A DNA stretch of 64,000 nucleotides from Leucaena leucocephala (GCA_037074615.1 CM073552.1:22482019-22546018), one strand, 5' to 3'; positions 10,508-22,745 are shown, counted from the first letter of the stretch. Notes: generated by a model not told the origin, from the letters alone. A program made the numbers and translations.

Positions 10508-12207
10508 ATGGCTGAGAATTTGGACGACGGTGAGTTCTGGCTGCCACCGCAGATCCTCGCCGACGACGACTTAGTTATGGAGAAGCTTAGCTGTTTCGGC
10601 AAGCCAAATAACGACGATGCTTATCCTTTTCAGACTCTGTTTCCTTCCGAGTTCCCCTACGGATATGTGTCCCATGGAGTTCCTTCTAACTTCAGTTCTC
10701 CGGTGGAGTCTGTGGTAGGCTCAAGCGAAACGGAGAGTGATGAGGAAGAACACATGGCTGATTTAACCCGGCGAATGGCTCATTCCACCCTTGGTTTCGA
10801 TTCGGACTTTGCTTCCGGTCTTGAGAAATCCAAGGTATGAAACAGTTTATTAGTCTCTATAAGATTTTCTTTCGTTATTATATACTTCGCGCTGATAGGA
10901 TTTTCTTTATTATAGGGTATGTTTGCTTCAGGTTCGCCTAAATCCACCCTTTGCGCTTTCGGAAGTGAGTGTGGATGCAGAAAAGGTTCTTCTAGCCATG
11001 GTAGCTCCAATAGCGCTTCTCAGGCATCGTCTCCAAGGGCAACGTGGGATCTACTACGCACAGCCGTTGGGGAAGTGGAGAGGATGAAGATGATTGAAGA
11101 TGGCTATGATTTCAACCATCAACGAGGGCTGTTGGGATCTCCTTCCAGAAAGCCCTCTTCGGTGAACTTACCTGTGAAGAACTCCAATCCTGATGTTGGA
11201 TTTTGCAACCAACCGTCGCTTTCTCACCAGCAATTGCAGATAGCCCAAGTAAGACCAGCCGTAGTTCTATGATGTAATATCTTGGTTTCGCATTTTTTGC
11301 TTGTTTGTGGCTAATTTGTGTTTTCCCTGTTATAGTTTCAGATGCTGAGGCAGCAACAGATGGCAAAAGTGGCTTCTGGAAGTGTGTTTAACCACCAGAG
11401 GCAAAATAAGCAAACGGTCTCAAACAGAGGAGTGAGGAGCAGCGATGTTATTGGTGGTGGCAGAAACACCGGTCGGCCTGTGGGTTTGTCTTCATCTGTA
11501 GGGCCTCCTCTGCTTCAGGCGAGGCCGCAGCTGATTGGGTCCGGAATGAGGGCCGTTTTTCTTGAGAGCCCTGCCGGAAAAAGGGAGTGTGCTGGAACTG
11601 GTGTCTTCTTGCCTCGTCGAGTTGACAATCCTGCGGAATCACGAAGGAAGCCAGGTAAACTCTTATTTTCTCAATAAAACTTCGAAGAATAACTTCTTAA
11701 GTTTTGCAAATCATTGCATTGAGCCCTGTCTTATCGCTTTGTTTCTATTTAATCTCTGTATAGCCTGGGTGTTGGGGTATTAATGTTAATTAATGATAAC
11801 GATTAAGAATATAAATTCTAAATTTGTACTGTATTGATTATTTTTTCTCTGCAGCTTGTTCGACAGTGCTTGTTCCGGATAGAGTTATGCAGGCCCTGAA
11901 TCTAAAGTTTGAGGACGGGATTGGAGGCCAGCCTCAATATCAGCCTCGTTTTAATGGATGTTCCCCCATGGATATTGGTAAGAAAATCTGGGCATTCTTG
12001 TCGTAAACTTAAAAATGATGTACCATTATTTCTTTCAACAATATGCTTGTCTTGTTTGTCGGGATTGAATTGTTTGTGCCTTTTGCAGATGCCCATTTGC
12101 CAAAGGCTCGGAATAACCATATCCTTTCTGAACAGAGTCGCTACCTCCGGCCACAGCAGCGACCGGCGAACAACGAGATCCGACTTCCCCCAGAGTGGTC
12201 TTACTAA
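10508..12207 (+). CDS. Conserved plant protein of unknown function (At3g54000-like)
   Basis: Five exons join cleanly in frame: 10508-10834, 10916-11248, 11336-11654, 11855-11977 and 12089-12207, giving 406 residues. All introns are short GT-AG. The N-terminus is acidic with a DDGEFWLPPQ motif near residue 6, followed by a Ser/Glu-rich acidic patch. The middle is Ser/Gln-rich and of low complexity, and the C-terminus ends RLPPEWSY. This layout matches, as I recall it, a plant-specific family annotated in Arabidopsis (At3g54000/At5g59050) as an uncharacterised or 'TIP41-like' protein. I see no catalytic motif, signal peptide or membrane segment. The start is the first ATG in good context (ATCATGGCT). 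A 3' UTR probably reaches an AATAAA near 12755. Gene structure is confident; function is unknown. Confidence 0.85.
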
Positions 12208-12770
12208 TCTGAACTGAACTGGTTTTGCTTTAGTGGTTTGCTTAGGAACTTTTTAATTTTTGGTTAGGAAAGAGATACTAGTAGGAATTAGGGCGTTTGT
12301 AAGGAGGAGAAATAGTGTGTTATAGAGAAGAAGGGGTAGGTTTTTGTTTGTAAGGAAAGTTAAAAGGAGAAGCTCTTATTTTGAAGACGGTGGTGTGCGT
12401 TTTGGATTAGGCCATAGAAGCAAGCAGGGAAATGAAAAAGAGAAATAAAGGGTTCAAAAGGGTATCTGGTTAAAGCTGAAGAGCACAGCAGTAGATGCAG
12501 GGATAACAGTAACTTTTTCATGGGCTCGGGGGGCAGTCAAAAGGTGAAGACAAGAGCGGTGGATGGGATATAACTTCTGCCTCGTTTTGTTCTGTGGATA
12601 AACGAAGCAGGCAAGTCAAGTCAATGAAGAAGATAAAGCCAATTAGGAAGACTTCCCTTTCTAGTATTGTATCACAACAGAAATCGGTGACCCAAGAATT
12701 ATAGGTCAGCAATTTCTGATTCTAAACCTGTTTCACCCATTACTTAATATTATTAATAAATGAAAAATTT

Positions 12771-15254
12771 TATCAAATTTTTTGTTCTGCTTACTCGTAT
12801 TTGCTTTATTGATTTTTTCCCCACCTTCCTGTGTTTTCACATGGGGCCATTTGGTCAGTTCCTGTCTCTGTCGTTCGGTTTGTTTTGTTTTTTGGTACTC
12901 AGAAACTTCGGCTTCGTCTAAGATTTGAATGAATTGAAAATGTTTGCTTTAATTTTCTTCTTTAAGGAATCTCTAATTTTTTTTTATATAAAAATTTTAA
13001 AAACAGTTAAATTTAACTATAATTTAAAAATAGAACGAACTTTTTTTAAATGATATTAATATTAGGAAGTATGATTTATCTATTATTTTTATGTATGAAC
13101 TTAAATATTTAAGAGTTAAGATAATTCTCTAGATATTATAATTAAAATCATAATAAAATAATATTTTATCAAACTAATAATCTCTAGTTGAACGAGTACT
13201 AGCTCACTGATATTCAGCAAATGAACAATGAAGAGCTTTGTTAGAAGAAAAAAGGCGATCAATATCGATGTATCTTTAGAAATATATTAACTATTTAGTG
13301 TTGGCTCATTCATAATTCTCTTTCCATTTAATTATTTCGTCTAATCTAATTTTTTTATGCATTTATTCCTTCATCTTTATATTTTACTTTTATTATTTAT
13401 TTTCAATTTTCAATTATAAAATTTAGATTTATTGAGTTTTTTTATACTATTCATTGATGGATTGAATGTGAACTAAATTTTTTAATGAATTGGTTAGGTT
13501 ATTTTGTAATATTCTCTTATTAATATTTGGAAGTGGGTGGAATGATAATATATGTTAATGTGTTATTAATACATGACAAATATTTTTGGTATTAAAAAAA
13601 TCTAGATAGAAAATGTTTTGATTGGAGAATTTTAAATTTTAGTATTAGTCAAAAATAAAATGTTATTTTATAGTCATATTTTTTTTTGTCATATAATTTT
13701 TTTTCCAAACCTGTAGTTTAGGTTTCTTGCTAGTATTTTGGGGTGGGTGGGGATGAATTTTTTTTAGAAATGAGAGAAGGTATTTATTTTTTGAAAATTA
13801 TATAAAATTCAATTGTTTAATTAAATAAGTATTTTTACGTTTAAAAAATTTATAAAATTATTAGTAATGTTTATTACTGTTTAATTTTTACAATGTTTAT
13901 ATATAATTATTTTAAATACAGTGTATTAGATGTGGGGTTTAGAATTTAGAATTTAGAGTTTAGGGATTAAGATTTAGATTATTTTGTGAGTCTTATTAAA
14001 ATTTAAATAATGAATAACTTGGGAGAGAAGCAGCTTTTTTTTTTATTTCTTTTAAATAGGCATAAAAAACCAGGGCCTTTTGCTTTGCCCTAGGTGGTGG
14101 CAGCTGGATCTGTGGTGTAATGTTTACTCAACTGACTGACAGAGCCCAATGGGGTTAGGCCTCAATTATTAGAGTCCCTTCGTTTCTATTTACTATTTCT
14201 GGTTTTTCTTTATGCTAAACTTACACGATTTTACCTTGGCCTTGGGGACATTTATCTAAATTTTTTTTTGTATAAAAAAAATATACATTTTTGTATAATT
14301 ATATAATTACTATCTCTAATTTTAATTATAAAAGCTAATTAATTTTTTTAAATATATTTAAAAATTAAATTAATTAATTAATTATAAATAATATAAAAAT
14401 TATTGATTAATTTAAATAAATTGAATAGTATATAATATAAATTTATTTTAAAAAATTAAATTTTATAATAATTACTTGTTTTATTTAATTTTCTAAATTT
14501 ATTCACAAAAATTGACTGGTAAGTAGTGGGGGGGGGGGGGAGTATATAATAGAAACGATTAAATGCTACTCTTATTGACGAAAGAACCAATAAAAAAGGG
14601 GGAAACGAAAGAGGCGAGAAGGCACATGGCAATGAAGGATTGAGGCAAGGGTGTGGGGATGAGTTTACTTGTGAGGCAAGTCTCTTGGGTTGGGCCCCCA
14701 TGAGGAGCTTTACACGTGTCACAAAGTAAAGTGTGCTACTAAGTCGTTTTCATTTCTTTCTTTGCATTTATGAAAGCCATCCGATATCGTATCTCCCGAA
14801 ACTCCCCTCTCTGTCTCTCTCATTGCTCCCTGATATTTTCCTTTTGGCTGCCCAATAATTAAAAAAAAAAAATTAGCATATTTTGATTTGATTAAGTTCA
14901 CTCCTAAAATTTCCTTTCAGGCCAAAATATAAATGACTTTTACATTTATAGCTTTGTTTACAGCTTATTCATCATATTATGATTACAGTTAATTTCTAAT
15001 AAATTCGCGTGAATTCTCTGTATTTATATAAATTTTAAAATGAAGCAAACTATTTATTACAATTCATACACTGTACTTTATAGTTTGATTAACTCCCATG
15101 ATATCATGTTTTTTTCTCAAAAAAAAAAAATGAAAGAAAGTAAATAAAGATTAAATAAAACTATATATTCTATAGTTTTTTTGTTTTGTTTTTGGATGTC
15201 TCAAAATTTAGCAATAGCATTGCAAGAAAAAAAGAGGTACATAACTAGATTAGT
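12771..15254. other. Intergenic region with MITE and G-tract
   Basis: No gene is supported. It contains an AT-rich MITE-like segment (about 14270-14515) and a 13-base G-run at 14528-14540. The rest looks like decayed AT-rich sequence. Confidence 0.5.
14270..14515. mobile_element. AT-rich Stowaway-like MITE, degenerate
   Basis: The order of words (ATTATAAAAGCTAATTAATT, ATTAATTAATTATAAATAAT, TTATTTAATTTTCTAAAT, AAAATTGACTGG) follows the copies at 15255 and 58974. Terminal repeats are too eroded to define exactly. Confidence 0.4.
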
Positions 15255-15690
15255 GGTGCAATATATTATCTTCAATTCTAATTATAAGAGTTAATTAATT
15301 TTTTAGATAGATACAATAAATTAAATAAATTAATTATAACTAATATAAAAATTAATTAATTAATTTAAGTAGATTAAAATATATATAATATGAATTTATT
15401 TTGAAGAATTAGATTTAATTATAATTAATTAATTTAATTTTTTAAAATTTTAAAAAAATTAACTAATTTTTTTTGTTACCCACCTGGTTCACCGGAGCTT
15501 TGCCCCGACTACATCCGGATTCGACCCGCGTTACGCATCTGGCTATAGTGAGTGAATCTCTTAATAAGAATTTTCTGCATACGTCAATGCTTAAATTTAA
15601 AATCTCGTTTAAACGATATCGAACTATTTATTACTCGAACTAACCTCCGTTAGTAACTAATTTTTATAAGGAGAACTAGAAAGGAGTATC
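15255..15690. mobile_element. AT-rich MITE split by a SINE
   Basis: The left part (15255-15471) has the body of the Stowaway-like family. The sequence resumes after the SINE as AACTAATTTTTATAAGGAG, which matches the expected right end of the family. The interruption is SINE S2. Confidence 0.5.
15472..15653 (-). mobile_element. SINE copy S2, nested in a MITE
   Basis: Same family as S1, minus orientation with the A-tail shown as a T-run at its left. A 12-bp target duplication, TAACTAATTTTT, flanks it (15460-15471 and 15654-15665) and lies inside the MITE. The SINE therefore inserted after the MITE. Confidence 0.75.
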
Positions 15691-15949
15691 TAGTATCACT
15701 TGGCACGAGATTCTTTCACCTTTTCTTCATGTCATGTTCATGTTATTTCCTTTTCTTCTTTTATTTAGCGTTTGTCTAATGTTGTGTTTGTCTACATGTT
15801 TTGGTTTCTTAATATCATTTTGTCTTCATATATATATATATAAAAGCTTCCGAGTATTCCCCTCCCCCTACTCCATCTTTTTTTGTTTTTCTGCCATTTT
15901 TTTTTCAGTATCGAGCGTCCCCTGAACTTTGAAGAGGAACGGTACTTAA

Positions 15950-15969
15950 GGGCTTGGGCTTTAAAGCCC
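15950..15969. promoter_or_regulatory. Site II-like promoter motif upstream of RRP42
   Basis: GGGCTTGGGCTTTAAAGCCC contains TGGGCT, the TCP-bound site II word common in promoters of plant ribosome and RNA-processing genes, and a perfect 14-bp palindrome. It lies about 0.9 kb upstream of the RRP42 start codon. Confidence 0.35.
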
Positions 15970-16144
15970 GAAAGGGTTTAAATGCCTAAAGCTCAAAACG
16001 ACATCAGTACTAACCGTATAGCCTAAGCCCAAGTCGCATGGACCATGCTTACAGCATCCTTTCCGTACGTCATTCCGGGGAATGCTCTCATGATTCTACC
16101 TTCATCAGAGGTCGGAATCTTGGCACCCGTTGAAGAAAATGGTT

Positions 16145-16158
16145 AAACGGCGTCGTTT
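16145..16158. promoter_or_regulatory. AAACG..CGTTT palindromic motif upstream of RRP42
   Basis: AAACGGCGTCGTTT is a near-palindrome of a type often found close to plant transcription starts. A similar word, AAACGCATCGTTT, lies at 22746-22758 upstream of the minus-strand gene there. Function is an inference. Confidence 0.3.
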
Positions 16159-16848
16159 GAGAGGGTAGGACAAGACCACCTAAGGGCGAGGGTTTTTACA
16201 AGGTAAAGACCATAGCCACTCACTCGGAAGCGCGACTGTACCAAAACCTCTGAGCATTGAGCACTCACATCTCATCTCAGACGAAGCGCCCTCAGAGGCC
16301 AGAGTACACGCCAATAAAGAAGGAGAAGAACTCGCCGGACTTAGGTGCGATTTTTAATCCCTTCTGTGTTCATTCCCGATTCATTCTTTCTCAGTTTCTG
16401 GGAATTTGTTTCGAATATTCTTAATTGAAGTAGTTCGTTGATAGAAAATAAATTTTCTGCTGAGCTCATAATAAATATATTCTTTCGAGGAAATAAAAAA
16501 ACTTGTAATTTTTCTTTCTCGTTATCACTTATAAGTAATCACTCAGCCAATGAAACTGAATAATGTGTTTTCCCTTTCTTTAAAGAATATTGAAGCATCT
16601 CATGTTCGACCTCTGATTTTTGAGAGATAACATAAAATATGTGTAAATTCGAAGCAAGCATATTATTATATGTTTTTATGGAAATACATATTTTGTAGTT
16701 ATATGGTGTCAAGTTCTCGAATAAGTTTGAGTGGGAATGTGGGCAGGGGATTTGAAATTTTGAACTCCTCGTATATCACCCTTATGATCTAATATTAAGG
16801 GGAGCTGTTGTTTCTTGATATGTGAAGGTTTCCATTGCATGTGCAAGA

Positions 16849-18787
16849 ATGGTGGGTCTATCCCTTGGAGAAAAGCAATTCATACAAGGTGGTATTGCTC
16901 AGGACATCCGCTCTGATGGTAGAAAGAGACTGACATATCGACCCATCTATGTTGAAACCGGTGTTATTCCTCAGGTAGTACATCAATGAATTGAAAGAGT
17001 AACCTGACCTTTTCACCCTATGGTTTTTAATGGCTGCCTGACCATGTGGATTTTGCGTGCTCTATGTAGTTCTAATTTCTGCATTTGATGGACTTGATGG
17101 CAGGCAAATGGTTCGGCAAGAGTCAGAATGGGTGCCACGGATGTCATTGCCAGCGTGAAGGTATTCCATGGTTTTGGGACAGATTTTTGCTTTAGGACTC
17201 AGCTTCCTTTTGTATCACTGTATAAGCCACTTAAGCTTCTAGTTAGCCATTTGACTAAACCACAACGTGTATTGGCTTTAACCGCAGGCTGAATTGGGAA
17301 AACCAAGCTCATTGCAACCTAACAAAGGGAAAGTCTCCATGCATATTGAGTGCAGCCCAACTGCAGAGCCAGCTTTTGAGGTTTCCTATTTAACTCTACC
17401 AGCTTCTCAACCTCTTTGTTTAGAGAAGCCTTGTGGATATGGTGGTTACTTCCGTATAACTTAACTTTGATTCCCATGAGCACTATTAACTAAACAAAGT
17501 AACCATTCTTGAATAACTTTGATTCCCATGAGCACTATTAACTAAACAAAGTAACCATTCTTGAAAGTTTACCAGACGGAGGAATAGGTTTTAGGTTTGC
17601 GAGAATCAGGGAATATTTTTTTGTCATTATTCAGTTAATATATAAGTATCTTTTTTGGATAGACCTGTTTATCCATTTATACTTCAATATAGGGTAGAGG
17701 AGGTGAGGATTTATCAACAGAACTGTCAATTGCTCTTCAGTGTTGTCTCTTGGGTGGTAAAAGTGGGGCAGGTCTGTATTCATTTTATCTTATGCTTTCC
17801 CTCCTGCATGATTTCTTTCTATTGAAATTTAAATTCTAGCTCTTAACTGCTAGGTCATTTTCTTAGGTGCTGGAATTGATCTCTCCTCGCTGGCTGTTGT
17901 GGAGGGAAAAATTTGTTGGGATCTTTACATTGACGGGCTGGTTGTTAGCTCAGATGGAAATTTGTTAGACGCTCTAGGAGCTTCCATTAAGGTAGCAATC
18001 TTTATTGTTCAAGCTATTGTGATCTTGGAAGACGATGATATTGGGTTTTTGGCACACAAAACTGCAAATTAGCATTTCTCACATTGTCCCTTTATGCAGA
18101 AAAAATTGATGCTTATGACTTTTCAATTTTTTTCCATGCATTCAATTTTGAGCTAGTATCTGGCAATGCTAAGAAGTTTCCAAAAAACATGTAGTACTGA
18201 AAACAGTTTACTAGACTTGTATTTTTCCACATTGATTTTCTCTTTTTATGGTTTCAAGAATACAATGCTATTGCTAGTGGCACTTATGGAGGACTTGATG
18301 CCTGTTTATTCCTGTTATTCTTCTAGGCTGCTTTGAGCAATACGGGCATCCCAAGAGTCCATGTCCCTGCAGGTGCATCAAGCGATGAGCAGCCAGAAGT
18401 TGACATAAGCGATGAAGAGTTTCTGCAGTTTGACACATCTGCAGTCCCTGTTATAGTTACCCTAACTAAGGTCACATTCTTCTCCTCATCTACTATGATG
18501 AAATATGATCACTTGAAAATTCTAACAGTGGCACTTGTTGATTACAGGTAGGTAGGCACTATATTGTTGATGCCACTTCAGAAGAGGAATCACAAATGAG
18601 TTCTGCTGTATCTATTTCTGTCAATAGGAAAGGGAACATCTGTGGTATAACCAAACGAGGAGGTGCAGGATTGGATCCTAGCATCATTCTTGATATGATA
18701 TCTGTGGCCAAGCATGTGAGTGAGCAGCTTATTAACAAGTTAGATTCTGAAATAGCTGCTGCTGAAGCTGAAGAAGACGAGTCATGA
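16849..18787 (+). CDS. RRP42: Exosome complex component RRP42
   Basis: Seven exons join in frame: 16849-16974, 17104-17160, 17288-17380, 17693-17771, 17867-17991, 18327-18470 and 18548-18787, giving 287 residues, close to the usual length. The protein is a single RNase PH-type domain with the subunit hallmarks DIRSDGRKR near residue 19, NGSARVRMGATDV near residue 43, a WDLYIDGLVVSSDGNL segment and an acidic C-terminal tail. RRP42 is one of six RNase PH-like subunits forming the ring of the RNA exosome (3'-5' RNA processing and decay in nucleus and cytoplasm). In eukaryotes the ring subunit is generally structural rather than catalytic; plants can differ in RRP41. The start ATG sits just after a probable 5' UTR intron acceptor. 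The gene converges on the COPT locus, whose stop codon is 733 bp beyond the RRP42 stop. Confidence 0.95.
17462..17565. repeat. 52-bp tandem duplication in RRP42 intron 3
   Basis: The segment beginning TAACTTTGATTCCC at 17462 is repeated essentially unchanged from 17514, period 52 bp. Near identity implies a recent duplication; it lies between exons 3 and 4 and does not touch the splice sites. Confidence 0.9.
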
Positions 18788-19305
18788 CATACTTATAACA
18801 TTAGTTTTTAATGTTTTAGAAGGTTAAATGTATTATTTCATAGCTGAAAAAAATATTTCTCTTGGTTACATAACACAAATTCGATGTTGGTAGTGGTTAC
18901 TAAATAGCAGCTAATGAAGCTGAAGATTGGTTATGGCATATCATGGGATCTTCAATCTTGTGTAAGCTATATACTTGGCAAGTTGGCATTGATTTTAAAG
19001 TGATGGACTTCAATTTATATTGATTATATGATTACTGCGCCTAATAATTTGAGTGAATTTGTAAATTGTTTACTCGTAATGTTGTGATTAGTTTCTCATA
19101 AAGCCAACTTTTCCTTTGGCGATTAAAACAGTCATTTATGCCTGTAATTTTGGGACAAGAGATCAGCTTTTGCGTCTCACTTTCTTTCGAGCTCTTTACA
19201 TAGGCAGAATAGATTTTATCAATTTCATTCCCTCTGCAACTCACAATGCTTGAAAGGTTAAAACTAAAACACCACATTGTTCAGTCATATAATACAATTC
19301 AACAA

Positions 19306-19452
19306 TAGCCAGATTTCAAGTTCGAGCCTTGATGTACGCAGAAAATATTCGTTAGGAGACTCATCCACTATAGCCAGGTGCGCGACGAGGTCAGATCCGG
19401 ATGTAGTCAGGGCAAAACTCCGGTGAATCGGGTAGGCAACTAAAAAAAAAAG
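19306..19452 (+). mobile_element. SINE copy S3, 5'-truncated
   Basis: This copy is in plus orientation with a poly(A) tail at 19442-19451. A perfect 13-bp target duplication, TACAATTCAACAA, flanks it at 19293-19305 and 19453-19465. It lacks the tRNA-like first part but keeps a GTTCGAGCC box near its left end. It sits between the convergent 3' ends of RRP42 and the COPT locus and may contribute to either 3' UTR. Confidence 0.85.
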
Positions 19453-19520
19453 TACAATTCAACAACAAAATGAAGCATCGGAAACCATTGCCGATTGAGC
19501 TATCCGAGTTGTCTTAGTTA

Positions 19521-19981
19521 TCATAAGTCACATGCCTTATCAGGGTCTGACCCACTGCCCTTCTTCCTCCAGATAGCCTGAGTACCGAAAGCCAAGAAGC
19601 CGGTGACGTGACCGACAATGGCAACAACAAACACGCTGCCGTTAAAGGACATGACGGCCAGCATGATCATGTAAGAGAACCCGGTTCGAATTCCATAGAT
19701 CGCCATCCGGAGCATCCGAGCACGACCTCATTCTTGCCGGGCTTTAACTTCACCATGTCCGTGAAAGAAAGCCACTCCACCAGCACAGCCATGGCCAAGA
19801 CCAATAACACCAAAGCTAGATCGTACATGGCAGCATTATCTCCAGGCCAGGACGGGAAAAGCACGTAAGCCTTGTGGCCCCAATATAACGTCGCGTGTAT
19901 CGGAATCTGCCGTCGGCCCAGCCTCTCTGCCACTGTGGAGTTGGAGTTGCATGGAGCATTACCCATCGGCCCAGCTTCCAT
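19521..19981 (-). pseudogene. COPT/Ctr copper transporter with a frameshift
   Basis: The locus is intronless, as COPT genes usually are, and about 153 codons long if joined, a normal length. Frame 1 from ATG 19981 gives a hydrophilic N-terminus, then TLYWGHKAYVLFPSWPG and the first membrane segment. Frame 2 (from about 19715 to 19521) gives YGIRTGFSYMIMLAVM with the MxxxM copper motif of the second membrane segment, then SFNGSVF and a GxxxG third segment (GHVTGFLAFG). The family reads these as one protein; here they are out of register, and a one-base loss near 19716-19728 would explain it. The N-terminal methionine cluster before the first membrane segment is also altered (PIHATLYWG where MHMTFYWG is usual). 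It could be a recent pseudogene or an assembly error. Confidence 0.8.
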
Positions 19982-19999
19982 GACGTCCGGTAATCATCT

Positions 20000-20900
20000 C
20001 AGCGATGTGCGCGTATGGGAAGAAAGTGACTTATATATACGTGTGTTTAGGAAGGAAGAGAAGTGTCAGCTGATGAACATTACGAAAGATATGATTCCTT
20101 CGAAAAGTTTTTTCCATAATTCGTCTGCAAGCAAGCACAGGTTATGGGGTAAGAAAAAAGCAGAAATTATTCGGAGAATCACAAAGGAAAAGGCTATACT
20201 AATCATTATTCATTTGGGAGGGGTATGAATGCATAGTCGAAAGCATTTACATAATTTTATAAGAAAAATTCAAAACATGATATTTTTTCTTTTAAATTAA
20301 GTATATATTTGTAGACATTAAAATCTGTAGAATTATTTTTTAATTTTATTACTATTTAAAATAATTTTCTTATAAAATGTATTCTTTTTCACTTAATTTT
20401 ATAAAAAATCAATATCTAATTTCATTAAAATCATGCCCGACCGTGGTTTCCCATTGAACCTTAAGCTGGTGCTTTGATTGATTTAATGCCCAACGCATTC
20501 TAAAAACATCGAATAATACAAGGTAAGTTGAGCAAAATTTGATCGCTGAACTCGTGTTTTCCCCTCCGTGTCGTAATAGATAAATCTTTCCCAAATAACA
20601 AAATCTCATTGTTGTAGCGCGGTAGATATAAATGAAATCTTTTTAGCAAGCCAAAAAAAAAAAAAATCTTTCTAGCCTAATTTCTAGGTATGCTTGACAA
20701 GTCCTCGCAACACTAGTTAATGGACAAGAGCTATCGTTGAATCATACCCGAATCAAACAAAACTGGTTATTGTCACTCTCATTATGAGCCTTAGGCTACA
20801 AATCTGAGTTCAAATGATCGGACAGAACGAAGGAAAAACAACAAACAACCCCATTGAGCTTCAATATTCAAGACTTCATTACAAGACATGGACCTGATAA
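20000..20900. other. Upstream and intergenic, no gene
   Basis: Sequence upstream of the COPT locus and downstream of the next minus-strand gene. No coding or RNA feature is supported. Confidence 0.5.
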
Positions 20901-21130
20901 ATACTTGCCATGACATGGCAAAACTGTGCAAGGCAGGTTCAGATGCAACAGGGATTCATTTACTCATCAAAATGCTACAGCTCTTACATATTATTTATTA
21001 TGTGTACAAAAAAGTCATGTCACACTCACGTGTAACTTAAAAAATGAGTGAGTTCTGAGAATGAGAGTGAAATCAACAAAACCCAAAACAAAATTGGTAA
21101 AGAGAACGTCAGAAGTAACCTTTGAAGAAT

Positions 21131-22232
21131 TCATAACTCTATTGGGGAAGCATGATGGTTACAAATAAACCATTGGCCATCAATCCTCTCAAACACATTT
21201 GTCACAAACTGTCCTCCCCATCTTCCTCCTTTTGTCTTCACAAATTCCATGCACGTCACATATCCCATATCCCCTCTAGCATGAACCTTAATGTCTTCTA
21301 ACTTAATCTCCAATGGGAATTCATAGTTGGCCCACACAAAATTCCAGCTCTCTATAACATCATCATAACCAGATATTCCTCTCACACCAGGGTGCACACA
21401 ACATACCTCATCTCTTCTGGCCCAAAGAGCTTGCATTGCAGCGAGATCCCCGGTCCTAAATGAATCGTAAAACCGGTTGTTGGCTCCCAAAACTGTGGTC
21501 TTGATGTCTTTCTGAAGGTTCTTCAGAGCATCTCTGATTTCTGCTGCTTTAGTATAGTTCTCTTCTGCAATGGCATTATGTAGCTCTTCCTCCAAAGTCT
21601 GCTCATCCAGTGCAATGCTCTCACTGCTCAACATGCTCTCTGAGTCTTCTCTTTTTGCTCTCTCAATTCTCCCTGACAGAAAACTAGAAGATTGGTCAGA
21701 TAAATGCTATATAGAAGCTTTAGCATAAAATCAACAATGAACCCTGAAAAATTTGTTGGATTCAGAAGAACAAAATTAGTTAGATGTTTGCTGTCAAGTT
21801 CTCTAATTAAAACACGACATCTAGATAAGATTTTTCAAATAGCCCAATCTTAAGGTGTTGACTTGGATAAAAGATATTCACATACAATGTTTCTATTGGA
21901 TAACTCGGTACCTGAAACCTCAAATCCTTGTCTAAATTTAGTTTTGCAGAAAATTAAACCAGAGCAAAATCAAGAAGAAATGAAAAAAGGGAAACAATTT
22001 TAATGGTCATTCACTCAAAAGTAGTCGACATATCATCAGCAAATTCAAACCCAAATATGAACTACTTTGTCTTAAGCAAAATAGACTTACTCAATCTTCC
22101 AAGGCTTTTTCCTAAGACTAACTTGTTTGTCGTCAACGAAGGCAGAGAAACATGTTGAAGCTTCCCAAAGCTATTAATGAATGAACCAGGCAAGTATTTA
22201 AACTCTTTTGTGGTTGAAGAAAATCCCTTCAT
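21131..22232 (-). CDS. UVR-motif plus NTF2/SnoaL-like protein, probably plastid
   Basis: Two exons on the minus strand, 22232-22091 and 21672-21131, join in frame to give 227 residues. Residues 1-60 are rich in Ser, Lys and Leu with few acidic residues, like a plastid transit peptide. Residues 74-101 (LEEELHNAIAEENYTKAAEI) resemble a UVR motif. Residues ~110-227 form an NTF2/SnoaL-like fold domain with FYDSFRTGDLAAMQALW and a C-terminal FERIDGQWFICNHHAS. Arabidopsis At4g10925 (annotated as NTF2 family) has this arrangement as I recall. No catalytic activity is known to me; SnoaL-like domains bind small ligands or mediate protein contacts. The upstream ATG is chosen because it supplies the transit peptide and splices in frame at good GT-AG sites; an ATG at 21634 is an internal alternative. 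Confidence 0.85.
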
Positions 22233-22745
22233 AAACAAAAATCCAAAATCAATCTATGTATACTCTGGGAACAAGTAATAAATCAGATTGTGATCTGAAG
22301 CAATTGAGTACATGTGAATTATAACATTATATCCCATATTCCAACAGAGTTAACAATCAAATCATCGAAGCAACATGAGTCGTGCAACTTGAAGATTAAA
22401 TTTTGCCAAAATACCAAGTACTTAAGTCCAAACTCAACAATTTGAATAGATTCAATAGGAAGCTAGTCAGAACCGAAATCCTGTTCCATGAGAGTTTCTG
22501 AAAACTGGAATATTAGAGATGCCTCTTATAGCGAAAAAGCTATTAGAAGTGAGTTTTGAGGGGAAGCAGAAATGGGAAGCTTACACTGAAGGAGAGGGTG
22601 GCAGTTCCTTGGAGAGCCATAGATGAAGCTACGAACTGGATCTCCAGAATTAAGGTACCAGTAACAGGGAATAGGGTTTATGGCAACCTATACGATCAGG
22701 ATCAGCCAAGGAGAAGCAATACAGCTCACCAGTTACTCATCGTTG

